Source: JAFLCL01 sp964502175 (lineage in GTDB: Bacteria; Myxococcota_A; Polyangia; Polyangiales; Sandaracinaceae). Taken from it: 64,000 nucleotides of DNA. The notes beneath the pieces are model-generated. The model had not been told where the DNA came from. It worked only from the letters and a program-made list of their open reading frames with translations, and did no database searches. Position numbers and translations under genes: made by a program. The stretch is taken from NCBI GenBank assembly GCA_964502175.1, contig CAZCVE010000034.1, forward strand, positions 1-64,000, in the 5' to 3' direction. Below, in pieces: positions 18,613-29,488 of this stretch (the stretch's first letter is position 1; every line of letters begins with the position of its first letter).

Positions 18613-19038
18613 GTGCAGCGCCCCGAGACGATCGCCGGCCTCCTCCTCGCCGCGTTCGCGCACGCGGGCGGCGAGGCGCCGCTGCGAGACACCGCGCTCG
18701 CGACCGACCTCGCGGCGCGCGCACGCGAACGGCTCGTGGCCATCGGCGCCGAGGATCCAGCGGTGTCCCGTGAGCACATGCTCGCCGCCCTCGCGCGACA
18801 GGCGGTCGATCCGCCGCTCGATGCCCTCCCCTCGAGCCCACGCGCGGCCGCGCTGCTCGCCCCGATCGCGACGCAGAAGGCCCGCGCCGCGGCCGTCGCG
18901 CTGCCGATGCCGCGGCGTGGGTACCGCCCTCCGCCGGGGCTCCGTGATCACCTGCGACGCCTCACCGCCGCGGACCTGCGCGCGCGACGCGCCGCCGAAG
19001 AGCGCGCCCGCGTGGAGGCGCGCGCATGGCCCGCGTGA
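18613..19038 (+). CDS. Unknown protein upstream of sctL (possible SctK-like)
   Basis: About 141 residues from GTG at 18613 (TTG at 18607 is an alternative). Helical, Ala/Arg-rich, with no recognised motif: PETIAGLLLAAFAHAGG at the start, then a Pro-rich MPRRGYRPPPGL stretch and an Arg/Glu-rich C-terminus. Its end overlaps the sctL-like gene by 13 bp, a strong sign of translational coupling. In type III secretion operons the gene before sctL is commonly sctK, the poorly conserved sorting-platform adaptor; this assignment is from position only. The divergent region 18466-18612 should hold its promoter. Confidence 0.55.
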   Translation: MQRPETIAGLLLAAFAHAGGEAPLRDTALATDLAARARERLVAIGAEDPAVSREHMLAALARQAVDPPLDALPSSPRAAALLAPIATQKARAAAVALPMPRRGYRPPPGLRDHLRRLTAADLRARRAAEERARVEARAWPA

Positions 19039-19610
19039 TCCGCGCCGGGACGGCGATCACCAAGGCGAGCGTCGTCCGCGCGAAGGACGAGGCGCGGGTG
19101 ATCCGCGAGTCCGCCGAGTCCGACGCGAGAGCGATCCGCGCGAGCGCCGAGGCCGACTCCGACGTGCTCCGGCGCGAGGCCCGCGAGCGCGGCGCGAGCG
19201 AAGGTCGCGCGTCGGTCGCGGCCCTCGAGACCCGCGCCGCCACGGCGCGCGCGAGGAGCATCGACGACGCGGAGCGAACCGTCGTCGGCCTCGTCACCCG
19301 CATCGCAGAGCGCGTGCTGCACGCCACGCTCGCCGACGCGCCCGAGCGCATCGTCACGGCCGTGCGCGCCGAGCTCGATCGCGTGAAGCGCGCGAAGCAC
19401 GTGGAGATCCGCGTTCATCCCGACGACGCGGCCGCGCTCGAGGCTGCGCTGTCGCGGGGTGAAGCATTGTCGAGCAGCGCCGTGCGGATCACGCCCGACG
19501 CCACGATCACGCGCGGCGGCTGCGTGCTCACGAGCGACCTCGGCACCCTCGACGCACGCCTCGAGGTTCAGCTCGCCGCGTTCGAGCACGCCCTCCGCGA
19601 GGGATCGTGA
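19026..19610 (+). CDS. SctL/FliH-like type III secretion stator protein
   Basis: A 194-residue protein with the SctL/YscL layout. Residues 15-85 are a charged helix rich in ARAIRASAEADS-like repeats (coiled-coil stalk). The C-terminal globular domain ends with the family signature ITPDATITRGGCVLTSDLG followed by LDARLEVQLAAFEHAL. In injectisomes this subunit links the SctN ATPase to the cytosolic sorting platform; FliH and V-ATPase subunit E are distant relatives. No ATPase, ring or export-gate genes occur in the window, so it is isolated here apart from the small upstream gene. Its stop overlaps the protease start (GTGA). Confidence 0.8.
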   Translation: MARVIRAGTAITKASVVRAKDEARVIRESAESDARAIRASAEADSDVLRREARERGASEGRASVAALETRAATARARSIDDAERTVVGLVTRIAERVLHATLADAPERIVTAVRAELDRVKRAKHVEIRVHPDDAAALEAALSRGEALSSSAVRITPDATITRGGCVLTSDLGTLDARLEVQLAAFEHALREGS

Positions 19611-20626
19611 GCGAGCCCCCCACGAAGACCTCGGACGGGGCAGCAGCCGACACGACCGCCGAGCCGCCGGAGGAGCCGAGCGCACACGGCCTCGCCGCGT
19701 GGCGCACGCCCGTGCTGCTGTTCTTCGCGACGCTGATCACGACGTCGTTCGTCGGCGCCGAGATGCACGGCCTCGATCCGATCGCGGCCTTCGATCGCGG
19801 CGCGGGCCCGGCGCTCGAGACGCTGCGCGCGGGGTGGGACTTCGCGCTGCCGCTGATGTCGATCCTGCTCGCCCACGAGCTCGGGCACTACGTCGCGGGG
19901 CGCCTGCACCGCGTCGACATCTCGCCGCCGTACTTCATCCCGATGCCGCTCTCGCTGCTCGGCACGATGGGCGCTGTCATCCGCATGAAGGGCCGCATCG
20001 CGCGCCGCGACGCGCTCCTCGACGTGGGCGCGTCGGGTCCGCTCGCGGGCCTCGCGATCACGATCCCCGTGCTCGTGTACGGCATCGCGACCTCCCCCGT
20101 GGAGCCGCTGCCCGAGAGCGGCAGCTTCATCATCGAGGGTCGCTCGATCCTCTACCTCGGCCTCCTCTACGCGTTGAAGGGCCCCATCCCCGAGGGCCAC
20201 GACATCATGCTGAGCGCGACGGCGTTCGCGGGGTGGGCGGGCCTCTTGGTGACGATGATCAACCTCGTGCCCGTGGGTCAGCTCGACGGCGGTCACATCG
20301 CCTACGCGCTCTTCGGCAAGGATCAGGATCGCTACGGACGCATCGTTCGCTTCGGACTGCCCGTGATCGCGATCGCGACGGGCGCCTCGATGGGCGTGCC
20401 CGCGCTGCTCGCAGCGCGACCGTGGAGCGAGGTCACGACCGAGTGGATGAGCGGCCTCCACTGGATGGTGTGGTTCGTCGTGCTCACCGTGCTCGCGCGG
20501 CTCACGGGGGACGCGCACCCACCGACCGACGACGACACGCTCTCGCCCACCCGCCGCATGATCGCGATCTCGACGCTCGTCACGTTCGTGCTGCTCTTCA
20601 TGCCGTGGTGGGTCCGCCCCGGCTGA
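19607..20626 (+). CDS. Site-2 protease family zinc metalloprotease (M50)
   Basis: A 339-residue polytopic membrane protease. The zinc motif HELGH (residues 90-94) sits in a hydrophobic helix, and the third ligand motif NLVPVGQLDGGH (219-230, Asp227) in a later one. There are about six membrane segments, with a GASGPLAGLA motif typical of the family. The N-terminal 30 residues are polar and acidic. M50 enzymes cleave transmembrane anchors, releasing transcription factors or processing signal peptides; the substrate here is unknown. It starts with GTG overlapping the sctL-like stop, so it belongs to that transcript. No PDZ domain is visible. Confidence 0.92.
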   Translation: MSEPPTKTSDGAAADTTAEPPEEPSAHGLAAWRTPVLLFFATLITTSFVGAEMHGLDPIAAFDRGAGPALETLRAGWDFALPLMSILLAHELGHYVAGRLHRVDISPPYFIPMPLSLLGTMGAVIRMKGRIARRDALLDVGASGPLAGLAITIPVLVYGIATSPVEPLPESGSFIIEGRSILYLGLLYALKGPIPEGHDIMLSATAFAGWAGLLVTMINLVPVGQLDGGHIAYALFGKDQDRYGRIVRFGLPVIAIATGASMGVPALLAARPWSEVTTEWMSGLHWMVWFVVLTVLARLTGDAHPPTDDDTLSPTRRMIAISTLVTFVLLFMPWWVRPG

Positions 20627-20665
20627 AAACTCGCGGGCGATCGGGTCGGTCGCTAGGGTCGGCCC

Positions 20666-22414
20666 ATGCGCGGGCTCCCTGCCCACGGTCTTCGTCTCTC
20701 TCTGATCCTCGCGATCGCGCTCGCGTCCTTCGCGACGCCGGGCTCCGCGCGCGCGTGGACGGACGCGACGGTGCGGAGCGCGCGCGCCGAGGTCGCGCTC
20801 ACGGGCGACGGCCGCGCGCACGTGACGATGTGGGCCCGCGTGCGAGTCGACGGCGGCTGGCTCGAGGGCATGGAGCTCGAGGGGCTCGACGAAGACGCGG
20901 TGCTCGACCCCGAGCACCCGCTGACGTTCCGCGACGTGAACGGCCTGGCGCTGCCCGTCATCGTCACGCCGCGCGACGGGGGCCGCGTGTCGCTGCGCTT
21001 CGCGCGACGGAGCGCTCCGCGCCGCGGGGAGTACGACATCGACGTGGCGTGGACGACCGGGCTCTCGGGCTCACGCGCGCTCGACACCACCACGCTCGAG
21101 GCGCACTGGGTCTTTCCTGCGTGGCGCTACGGCCTCGACGCCGTCGAGGTGCGCTGGATCGTTCCGGCCGGAAGCGCCCCGCTGCCCGCGGGCGAATTCA
21201 CCGCGCCGGTCGAGGTGCAGACGCAGCCCGTGCCGGCCGACGACCTGCTCGGCGCGAGCGATCGCATCGCCATCTCCTACCAGCGAGCGCACCTCCCGCG
21301 CACGAGCGACTGGGACACCGTGGTGCACGTTCCACGCGCGCTGTGGCCGCACGCAGCCGGCGCCGACGTCGACGTCGAGCTCGATCCCGTTCCGGTTCCC
21401 GTCGTTCGCGACGCGAGCCCGTCGGGCACCACCGCCTCCGTCGCCGCGGCATCGAGCGATCAGCCCACGCGGACCCGCTGGCTGATCTTCACCTCGCTCC
21501 TCGCCCTCGCCGCGCTCCTCAAGCGCGCGGATCTCGACGTTCGCGCGCGCCGCGTGCGGCAGTCGGTGCGGTGGCTGCTGGCGACACCGCGATCGATCCA
21601 CGTGCTGCTCTCCCTCGTCGTCGCAGCGCTCGGCGCGCTCACGTTCGCGCTCGAGTGGGACGCCTCGGCGTGCCTCGTCGCGTCGGCGCTGCTGGTCGCT
21701 GCCACGTGGCAGCGCGCGGCGATCGATCCGCCGCGTCCGCGCGTCATGCCGCTGAGCGCCGTCTCGACCGACGAGAGGGTTCGCGCCGAGCGCGCCGGGT
21801 ACCTCGAGTGGCTCGGTCTCGGCTCGCTCGTCGAGCCGACCCGCCTCGGGCTCGTCAGCGCGAGCGCGGCGATGCTGCTCGCGTTCGACAGCGACGCGCC
21901 CTCACGTCTCTTCGCCGCACTCTTCGTGGCGCTGGTCGTGTCGGGCTCGCGCGCGCGCCTCGCGATCTCGTCGGCCTCCACGCTGCGTCGCCTCTCGCAG
22001 GTCGTGCGCAGCGTGCGCCTCGACCTCGGTGCGCCCTTCGTGTCGATGCGGCTGCTCGGTCGCGGTGCGATCGACCCGAGCGACGTCCGCGTTCACGTCG
22101 GGCTCGCGGACGAGGGCGCGCGCGCTCGCCTGCTCCTCGATCTCCGAGTCGAGATCGTCGCGACCGAGTCGCTCGCGCTGCGCATCGCGGCGCGCGAGGA
22201 GACGGGCGCGGATCTCGCGCTCCGCGCGTGGGCCGAGAGCGAGATGGTCGACGTCCACGACATCGCGCGTCGCCGCGCCATCCTCTTGCCCGTCGACGCA
22301 TCCACGCTCGGACCGACGCTCGAGCGCGTGGTGCGCGGCATCCTCGTTCTCGCGCCGCGAGAGCAAGACGCGACGCTGCGCGAGGACGAGGCCTTGCTCG
22401 ACGCGGCCGAGTGA
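20666..22414 (+). CDS. Exported membrane protein, DUF2207-like layout
   Basis: A 582-residue protein. It has a signal peptide (LRLSLILAIALASFATPGSARAW), a beta-rich extracytoplasmic domain of about 230 residues, then hydrophobic segments near 265-280 and 305-350, and a C-terminal cytosolic part rich in Arg/Ala/Leu. The order of secreted beta domain and membrane helices recalls DUF2207 proteins, but I see no diagnostic motif. Function is unknown. It follows the site-2 protease by 39 bp and may be its co-transcribed partner. The downstream gene is convergent, with a 6-bp gap. Confidence 0.7.
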   Translation: MRGLPAHGLRLSLILAIALASFATPGSARAWTDATVRSARAEVALTGDGRAHVTMWARVRVDGGWLEGMELEGLDEDAVLDPEHPLTFRDVNGLALPVIVTPRDGGRVSLRFARRSAPRRGEYDIDVAWTTGLSGSRALDTTTLEAHWVFPAWRYGLDAVEVRWIVPAGSAPLPAGEFTAPVEVQTQPVPADDLLGASDRIAISYQRAHLPRTSDWDTVVHVPRALWPHAAGADVDVELDPVPVPVVRDASPSGTTASVAAASSDQPTRTRWLIFTSLLALAALLKRADLDVRARRVRQSVRWLLATPRSIHVLLSLVVAALGALTFALEWDASACLVASALLVAATWQRAAIDPPRPRVMPLSAVSTDERVRAERAGYLEWLGLGSLVEPTRLGLVSASAAMLLAFDSDAPSRLFAALFVALVVSGSRARLAISSASTLRRLSQVVRSVRLDLGAPFVSMRLLGRGAIDPSDVRVHVGLADEGARARLLLDLRVEIVATESLALRIAAREETGADLALRAWAESEMVDVHDIARRRAILLPVDASTLGPTLERVVRGILVLAPREQDATLREDEALLDAAE

Positions 22415-22420
22415 GAACCG

Positions 22421-22978
22421 CTACATGCGCTGCTTCAGGTAGCCGCGGAGCTCGCCCGCGCCCTTCACGGCGCGCGTGACGGCCTCTTCCTTCAGCTCGA
22501 GCCGCTCGATGATCGCCTCGTGCACCGAGTCGTAGAGCCACGTGATGCTCTCGTCGTCTTTGGCGCAGCCCGGCGCGTCGTGACCTTCGAACTGGAGCTT
22601 CGGAAGCTGGTCGACCGCGCGGTCGAGCACGGACATCAGGTCACCGAGGTGCTCACGGATCGCGTCGATCTGCTCGCGCATCGCGTCGAAGACGTCGGGG
22701 TCGTCCTCGAAGTGCGCCTTCGCCACGTCGGGTGACGCGACCGCCGCGCGCTCGACGACGAGCCGCATCACGATCACGTCGTCCGCGAGCGCGAGCGTGC
22801 CCTTCGCACCCGGGATCGCGTTCGTGCCCGAGAGCACGTGGAGCAGCGCGCCGCAGGCGAGCACACGACTGTCGTCGTCGAGATCGGGGTCTTCGGCGAG
22901 CCGCAGCATCGCCTTGCAGTCCTGGGGAAGACTGAGCATCCCGTCGCGCAGAGCAGCCGAGAACCGATCGAGAGTCAT
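22421..22978 (-). CDS. DUF1232/YkvA-like small protein
   Basis: A 185-residue acidic, helical protein. The segment DSRVLACGALLHVLSGTNAIPG (residues 37-58) resembles the core of DUF1232 (YkvA) domains, where a hydrophobic helix precedes a P-[DF]-x-IP-like turn. The rest contains EDDPDVFDAMREQIDAIREH and a terminal Lys/Glu helix. No membrane anchor other than the moderately hydrophobic core is evident. Function is unknown. It is transcribed alone and ends 6 bp from the convergent membrane-protein gene. Confidence 0.65.
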   Translation of the reverse strand: MTLDRFSAALRDGMLSLPQDCKAMLRLAEDPDLDDDSRVLACGALLHVLSGTNAIPGAKGTLALADDVIVMRLVVERAAVASPDVAKAHFEDDPDVFDAMREQIDAIREHLGDLMSVLDRAVDQLPKLQFEGHDAPGCAKDDESITWLYDSVHEAIIERLELKEEAVTRAVKGAGELRGYLKQRM

Positions 22979-23097
22979 GGTCGCGTCGCCAGGTCGGCAC
23001 GTCCTCGTCGTGCCTCACGCGCACTTCGCGCGTGCCGCGTCAGCATCGCAAGATCCCGCGCCCCGGATCAACCCCCTACGCGGTCGACGGAACGCGA

Positions 23098-23122
23098 ACG
23101 GGCCCTCCGAAGAGAGCCCGTT
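23098..23122. terminator. Possible hairpin terminator after the OmpA-family gene
   Basis: An imperfect inverted repeat with arms GGCCCTC and GAGAGCC around a CGAA loop, extended by AACGG/CCGTT. It lies 38 bp past the stop of the minus-strand OmpA gene. No T-run follows on either strand, so the call is tentative. Confidence 0.4.
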
Positions 23123-23159
23123 GCGCGGTTCGATGAGAGCGGCGCTCTCGTTGGCGCGC

Positions 23160-25244
<2,085 letters not shown>

Positions 25245-25404
25245 GGAGACTCCTCGATGAGATGAACGCCTCGCGTGCACACGCAGGCAAGCCCTCCAAA
25301 GGCGCAGAGCCCCACGAAGGGTGGCCGCGATTATCTCCGAGCCCCCTCCCCTGTCAAACTCGAATCCTCGGCGAGGGCCCCAAAAACACAGCCGTTTGAC
25401 GCGA

Positions 25405-27471
25405 TCAGGGCGTCGGCAGCGGTCGGCCCCCGAAGAAGCTCGCCACCAGGCCGGGTCGCTCGAAGCGGGCGCGCGCGTCGGCGCCTGCCGTCAACGTCGC
25501 CGAGCGTACGGGCCCGGGCTCCCGCACCACCACGTGATCGAGCACCGCGCCGCTGCCTTCGAACGCACCGCTCGCGCTCGACACGAGCACGCCTTGCGTC
25601 GTGACGCGCACGGTGATCTCCGCACCGTCGGACGCGCGGTGGACCTGGAGCTCGTCGCCGAGCCGCGCGTCGACCCAGAACGCGCGGTCTCCCGACACGG
25701 TGATCGCGTAGCCGCCCTCGCCGTCCACGTTCTCGATCGGACACCCGTTCGAGATCGCGTCGACCGCGTCGGCGTCGACGAGGTCTTCGTCCTGGCAGTG
25801 GTACGTGGGCCCGGCGGCGCCCAGCGTGATCGTCCGCTCGGTCACGAGCGTCGGCACGGACACGACCTCGACCGTGGCCTCTCCGTCCCACACGAGCACG
25901 TGCGTCGCGTCGAGGATCGACAGCGCGCTCCGCTCGGTGTCGAAGCGGCGCTCGCTCGCGCGACCGCCGGCGAAAGGAACGAACACCAGGCGATCGCGCG
26001 CCTGCGGATCCAAGAGCGCCCATCCCGTGTCGAGCTCGACCCAATCTTCGAGCTCGTCCCATCCGGTGGGATCGCTCGGCCGCGGCGCCCCAGGAGCGGG
26101 CACGAGCGAGGTGGCGCCCGACGCGCCGAAGATGCGGATCCACCGACCTCCGGGCGCGACGAGCGTGTGGCCCGGACCCGGCGGGAACTCGCGCTGCGCG
26201 ATCGATCCGAGCGCGCGAGTCGGGCGCGCCGGATCGTAGAAGTCCCAGCCCACGAGCTGTGTGCCCTCGACGCGCGCGCGCACGCAGCGGAGCGGCGCCA
26301 CGCTGTTGCACACGGGCTCGAGCGCGAGCGTCGGCACCACCTGGTGATCGGCCTCTGCTTCTTCCGCCTGGTACCGCCACTCGTTGAACGCCGCCACCTC
26401 GGGTGACGAGCCGCCCTCTCCGTCTTCGGGATAGATGAAGCGCTCGATGAATCGTGAGCGCGACGGATGCGCGGGCGCGGCGATCGGCGACGTGATCTCG
26501 CCCATCCGCAGGAGCCCCTCGCGCGGGAACACCACACCGTGTCCGCCGCGGAGCTCCGCGCCGATGCCCTCGGGTCCGAGCAGCAGCGTCGTGCTCGACG
26601 TGCTGATCGCGAGGTGCCCGCCGGATGGCTCGAGCGCGACGGAGGGCAGGCCACGCGCTCCGATGACCGCAGACATCGGCCACGCCGTGGGCACCGTCGC
26701 GAGGGGGGGTGTCTCGGGGACGGGCGAGTCGCTCTCGGTGAGCACCAGCGATCCGTCGCTCGACGCGCGCACGAGCCACGCCTGATCCTCGTCGCCGACG
26801 TAACACTCGGCCGGTCGCCCCGGCGCCCACCCCAGCTGATCGACGTGCTCCTCGCGCTCCTCGACCGCAGCGACGGTGACGCCGAAGACCTGACCCTCCG
26901 CGGGGCTCACGGCGACGACCGTGGGTCCCACGCGCGCGAGGAGCGGCGCGGCGTAGCCGAGGCTGCGCAGCTGCTCGATCGTGTCCGCGTCGAGATCCCA
27001 GCGGCTCAGCTGGCCCGCCCACGGACCTCGGAAGCCATCCTGATCACCGTTGCCCACGACCGCATGGCTCGCGGGTCCCCCGGCGGGAGTGAGGAACACA
27101 CCGCTCGCGCCGTCCGCGCCGAAGGCGAAGCGATGGCTCGCGCGCACGTGACCGTCGGGACCGACGAGCGCGATCGTCCCGGCGCCTCCCACGAGCCGCA
27201 GATCGCCCACCTCGTCGAGCACACGTGCGCCGCGCACACCATCCACGAGCACTGCGCGCGCGCCCGGATACACCGGCGCGCGAGGCGCGGGGGCGACCAC
27301 CGTCGCCGGCTCGCTCGGCGTGCTCGCCAGAGGCGTGGTGCGCGCGTCGTCCTGCGCGCCTCCACACGCCGAGAGCCCCACCCACAACGCGCCGACGCGC
27401 GCCGCCGAGCGGCTCGCCCGACACACGATCGAGCCGCACACGATCGAGCCAGAGAGCTTCGATCCAGACAT
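25405..27471 (-). CDS. Large lipoprotein, beta-propeller-like, paralogue A
   Basis: A 688-residue lipoprotein with a signal peptide ending in the lipobox LSACGG (Cys at about 36), then a Pro/Ala/Thr linker. The body is beta-rich with many short strands ending in WD or Y/F-D turns, as in WD40/PQQ-like propellers. Examples are QLSRWDLDADTIEQL, VGWDFYDPARPT, PPGPGHTLVAPGGRWIRI and AFWVDARLGDELQVHR. No enzyme motif is visible. The next gene upstream (27540-29462) encodes a clear paralogue with the same landmarks, so this is a tandem duplication that has diverged. It is probably an outer-membrane lipoprotein. Confidence 0.8.
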   Translation of the reverse strand: MSGSKLSGSIVCGSIVCRASRSAARVGALWVGLSACGGAQDDARTTPLASTPSEPATVVAPAPRAPVYPGARAVLVDGVRGARVLDEVGDLRLVGGAGTIALVGPDGHVRASHRFAFGADGASGVFLTPAGGPASHAVVGNGDQDGFRGPWAGQLSRWDLDADTIEQLRSLGYAAPLLARVGPTVVAVSPAEGQVFGVTVAAVEEREEHVDQLGWAPGRPAECYVGDEDQAWLVRASSDGSLVLTESDSPVPETPPLATVPTAWPMSAVIGARGLPSVALEPSGGHLAISTSSTTLLLGPEGIGAELRGGHGVVFPREGLLRMGEITSPIAAPAHPSRSRFIERFIYPEDGEGGSSPEVAAFNEWRYQAEEAEADHQVVPTLALEPVCNSVAPLRCVRARVEGTQLVGWDFYDPARPTRALGSIAQREFPPGPGHTLVAPGGRWIRIFGASGATSLVPAPGAPRPSDPTGWDELEDWVELDTGWALLDPQARDRLVFVPFAGGRASERRFDTERSALSILDATHVLVWDGEATVEVVSVPTLVTERTITLGAAGPTYHCQDEDLVDADAVDAISNGCPIENVDGEGGYAITVSGDRAFWVDARLGDELQVHRASDGAEITVRVTTQGVLVSSASGAFEGSGAVLDHVVVREPGPVRSATLTAGADARARFERPGLVASFFGGRPLPTP

Positions 27472-27539
27472 GGTCCTCCTCTTCGGCGTGACGCCAGCGC
27501 CTAGCCTCGCCCCTCGATCGGGTCAAACGCGGGGGACGC

Positions 27540-29462
27540 TCAGCGGCCCGCCGCGAAGAACGCACGGACGACGCCGTCGTGTTCCGTCCCTGCCGCCGTC
27601 AGCGGCCCGGTGTCCCACGCGTCGGCCTCGACGCGACCGAGCGACGCCACGTCCGTCGAGCCTTCGATCTCGAACGCGCCGTCCGCGGTGGCCGCCAGCA
27701 TCCCGTCGGTGAGCAAGGTGATCGTCAGCGTCGCGCCGTCGCGCGTGCGGTGGATCACGACCTGATCGATGCGCCGCGCATCGAGCCAGAACGCGCCGCT
27801 CGACGAGATCGTCACGCGCCCCGTCTCGGCGTCGCCGATCGCGATCGGACACGCGCCCGGCGCTCCGCTTCCGTCTGCGTGGGTGAGCGCTTCGCCACGA
27901 CACTGGAGCACGCGGTCTTCGTTCGCGACGCCGAGCGCGATCACGCGCGTGGTCTCGAGCGTCGCGACGTCGATCACGTGGCCTTCGTCGCCAGTGTCAC
28001 GAGGCACGCGCAGGAACACGTGCCCGTCGTCGACGATGTCGACACGATCGAGCGCCGCCTCGAAGGTGCGCTCGATCGCAGGGCCCACGTTGCGCAGCGC
28101 ACGCAGCACACGACGATCGACCGGATCGACGACGACCCAACCCGAGGGCAGCTCTGCCCAGCCGTTCGTGATCTCGGTCCACGATCCTTCGCCCACGACG
28201 ACGCCGCGCGCCGTCGCGTCCGAGGCATCCGTCGCGTGGATCGCGACGCCGCGCGTGGTGTCGCGCACGTAGCGACCGCCCGGCGCCACGCGCACATAGC
28301 CGGGCCCCGGAGGAAACGTGCTCGGCAGCCGGGCACGCACGACGTCGGGCGTGCTGGGGTCGAAGAGCTCCCAGCCATCCACCGACGTGCCGACGAGATG
28401 CGCGCGCACGCACGCGTGCGGCGCCTCGCTCGCGCACACGGGCTGGATCGGAAACGGCGGGACCGGCGTGCCCGCCGCGATGGCTTCCGTCGCCTCGCGC
28501 TGCCACGTTCCGTACGCCATCAGCGTCGGGATCGTCCACGCGTCCGCGTCGACGACGCTGCGGACGCGCGGCTCGACCAGCGAGGGGCCCGGGAGGGTCG
28601 TCACGTCGGTGGGGACGAGCACACGACCGCACGCGAGCATGCCGTTCGATCGCCACGCGCAGTCCTGGCTCGGCGGCGTCAGCGCGCGCACGCCCTCGGC
28701 GGACAGCACGTACATGCGCAGTCGAGATCCCACCCCGACCACGTCCGCGCTGGGCGCGAGCCCCATCCACTCGATCTGCTCGACGTACGGCCCGACCACG
28801 CTCGCCGCTTCCGCGCGAGGCGCCGCCGGTGGCGCTTCCGCTGCGCTCGTCGCGATCGTCCCGCTCGCGTCTGCGCTGACGAGCAGCCAGTCCGATCCGC
28901 GGCGCACGAAGCATGCTCCGTCGCGCTCCGCGAGCTCCTCTGCCTGCGCTCCCGAAGGCACGAACGTCTCGGCGCCGATCGAGACCAGCTGTCCGTCTCG
29001 GAGCGCGATCGTCTGCGCGCCCGATCGACAGAGCGTGGGGTTCGCATCCGGCGCGGGCGCGAGCGTCGCCACTTCGTCCGTCGTCACGTCCCAGCGCACG
29101 AGCGTCCCGCTCGACATGCCGAACGGATCGCGCGGGTTCGCGAAGCCGCGACGCCCACCGTCGTCAGCCGTCGACACCACCACGAAGCGAGCGCCACCGA
29201 CGAAGCGCCCCGTCACCCGCGACATGACGAACCCGAAGCGGCGGCGCGCCCTCACGCCTCGCACGTCGCGAACGATCAGCTCTCCGCGCGCGCTCGAGAC
29301 GAGCTCGAGGCCCTCGATCTCGTCTTCGTGAGCGGCGCCCTCGATCCCTTGGAGGACGATGCGAGAGGGCACGCTCATGTCGGCCGCGGGCCGCGAGCCC
29401 GCTCCTCCACATCCCGCGAGCACCACCGACACGACCGAGCACGCGAGCCCACGACGCACCAT
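27540..29462 (-). CDS. Large lipoprotein, beta-propeller-like, paralogue B
   Basis: A 640-residue lipoprotein from ATG 29460-29462. Signal peptide MVRRGLACSVVSVVLAGC ends in the lipobox VLAGC. It shares landmarks with the downstream protein in the same order: TLVRWDVTTDEVATL against LSRWDLDADTIEQL; CVRAHLVGTSVDGWELFDP against CVRARVEGTQLVGWDFYDP; PPGPGYVRVAPGGRYVRD against PPGPGHTLVAPGGRWIRI; and FWLDARRIDQVVIHR near the end. It is likely a beta-propeller on the cell surface or in the periplasm. The gap to the paralogue is 68 bp. Function unknown. Confidence 0.8.
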   Translation of the reverse strand: MVRRGLACSVVSVVLAGCGGAGSRPAADMSVPSRIVLQGIEGAAHEDEIEGLELVSSARGELIVRDVRGVRARRRFGFVMSRVTGRFVGGARFVVVSTADDGGRRGFANPRDPFGMSSGTLVRWDVTTDEVATLAPAPDANPTLCRSGAQTIALRDGQLVSIGAETFVPSGAQAEELAERDGACFVRRGSDWLLVSADASGTIATSAAEAPPAAPRAEAASVVGPYVEQIEWMGLAPSADVVGVGSRLRMYVLSAEGVRALTPPSQDCAWRSNGMLACGRVLVPTDVTTLPGPSLVEPRVRSVVDADAWTIPTLMAYGTWQREATEAIAAGTPVPPFPIQPVCASEAPHACVRAHLVGTSVDGWELFDPSTPDVVRARLPSTFPPGPGYVRVAPGGRYVRDTTRGVAIHATDASDATARGVVVGEGSWTEITNGWAELPSGWVVVDPVDRRVLRALRNVGPAIERTFEAALDRVDIVDDGHVFLRVPRDTGDEGHVIDVATLETTRVIALGVANEDRVLQCRGEALTHADGSGAPGACPIAIGDAETGRVTISSSGAFWLDARRIDQVVIHRTRDGATLTITLLTDGMLAATADGAFEIEGSTDVASLGRVEADAWDTGPLTAAGTEHDGVVRAFFAAGR

Positions 29463-29488
29463 GAGCGCAGCGTACACCGCGCGGAAAC

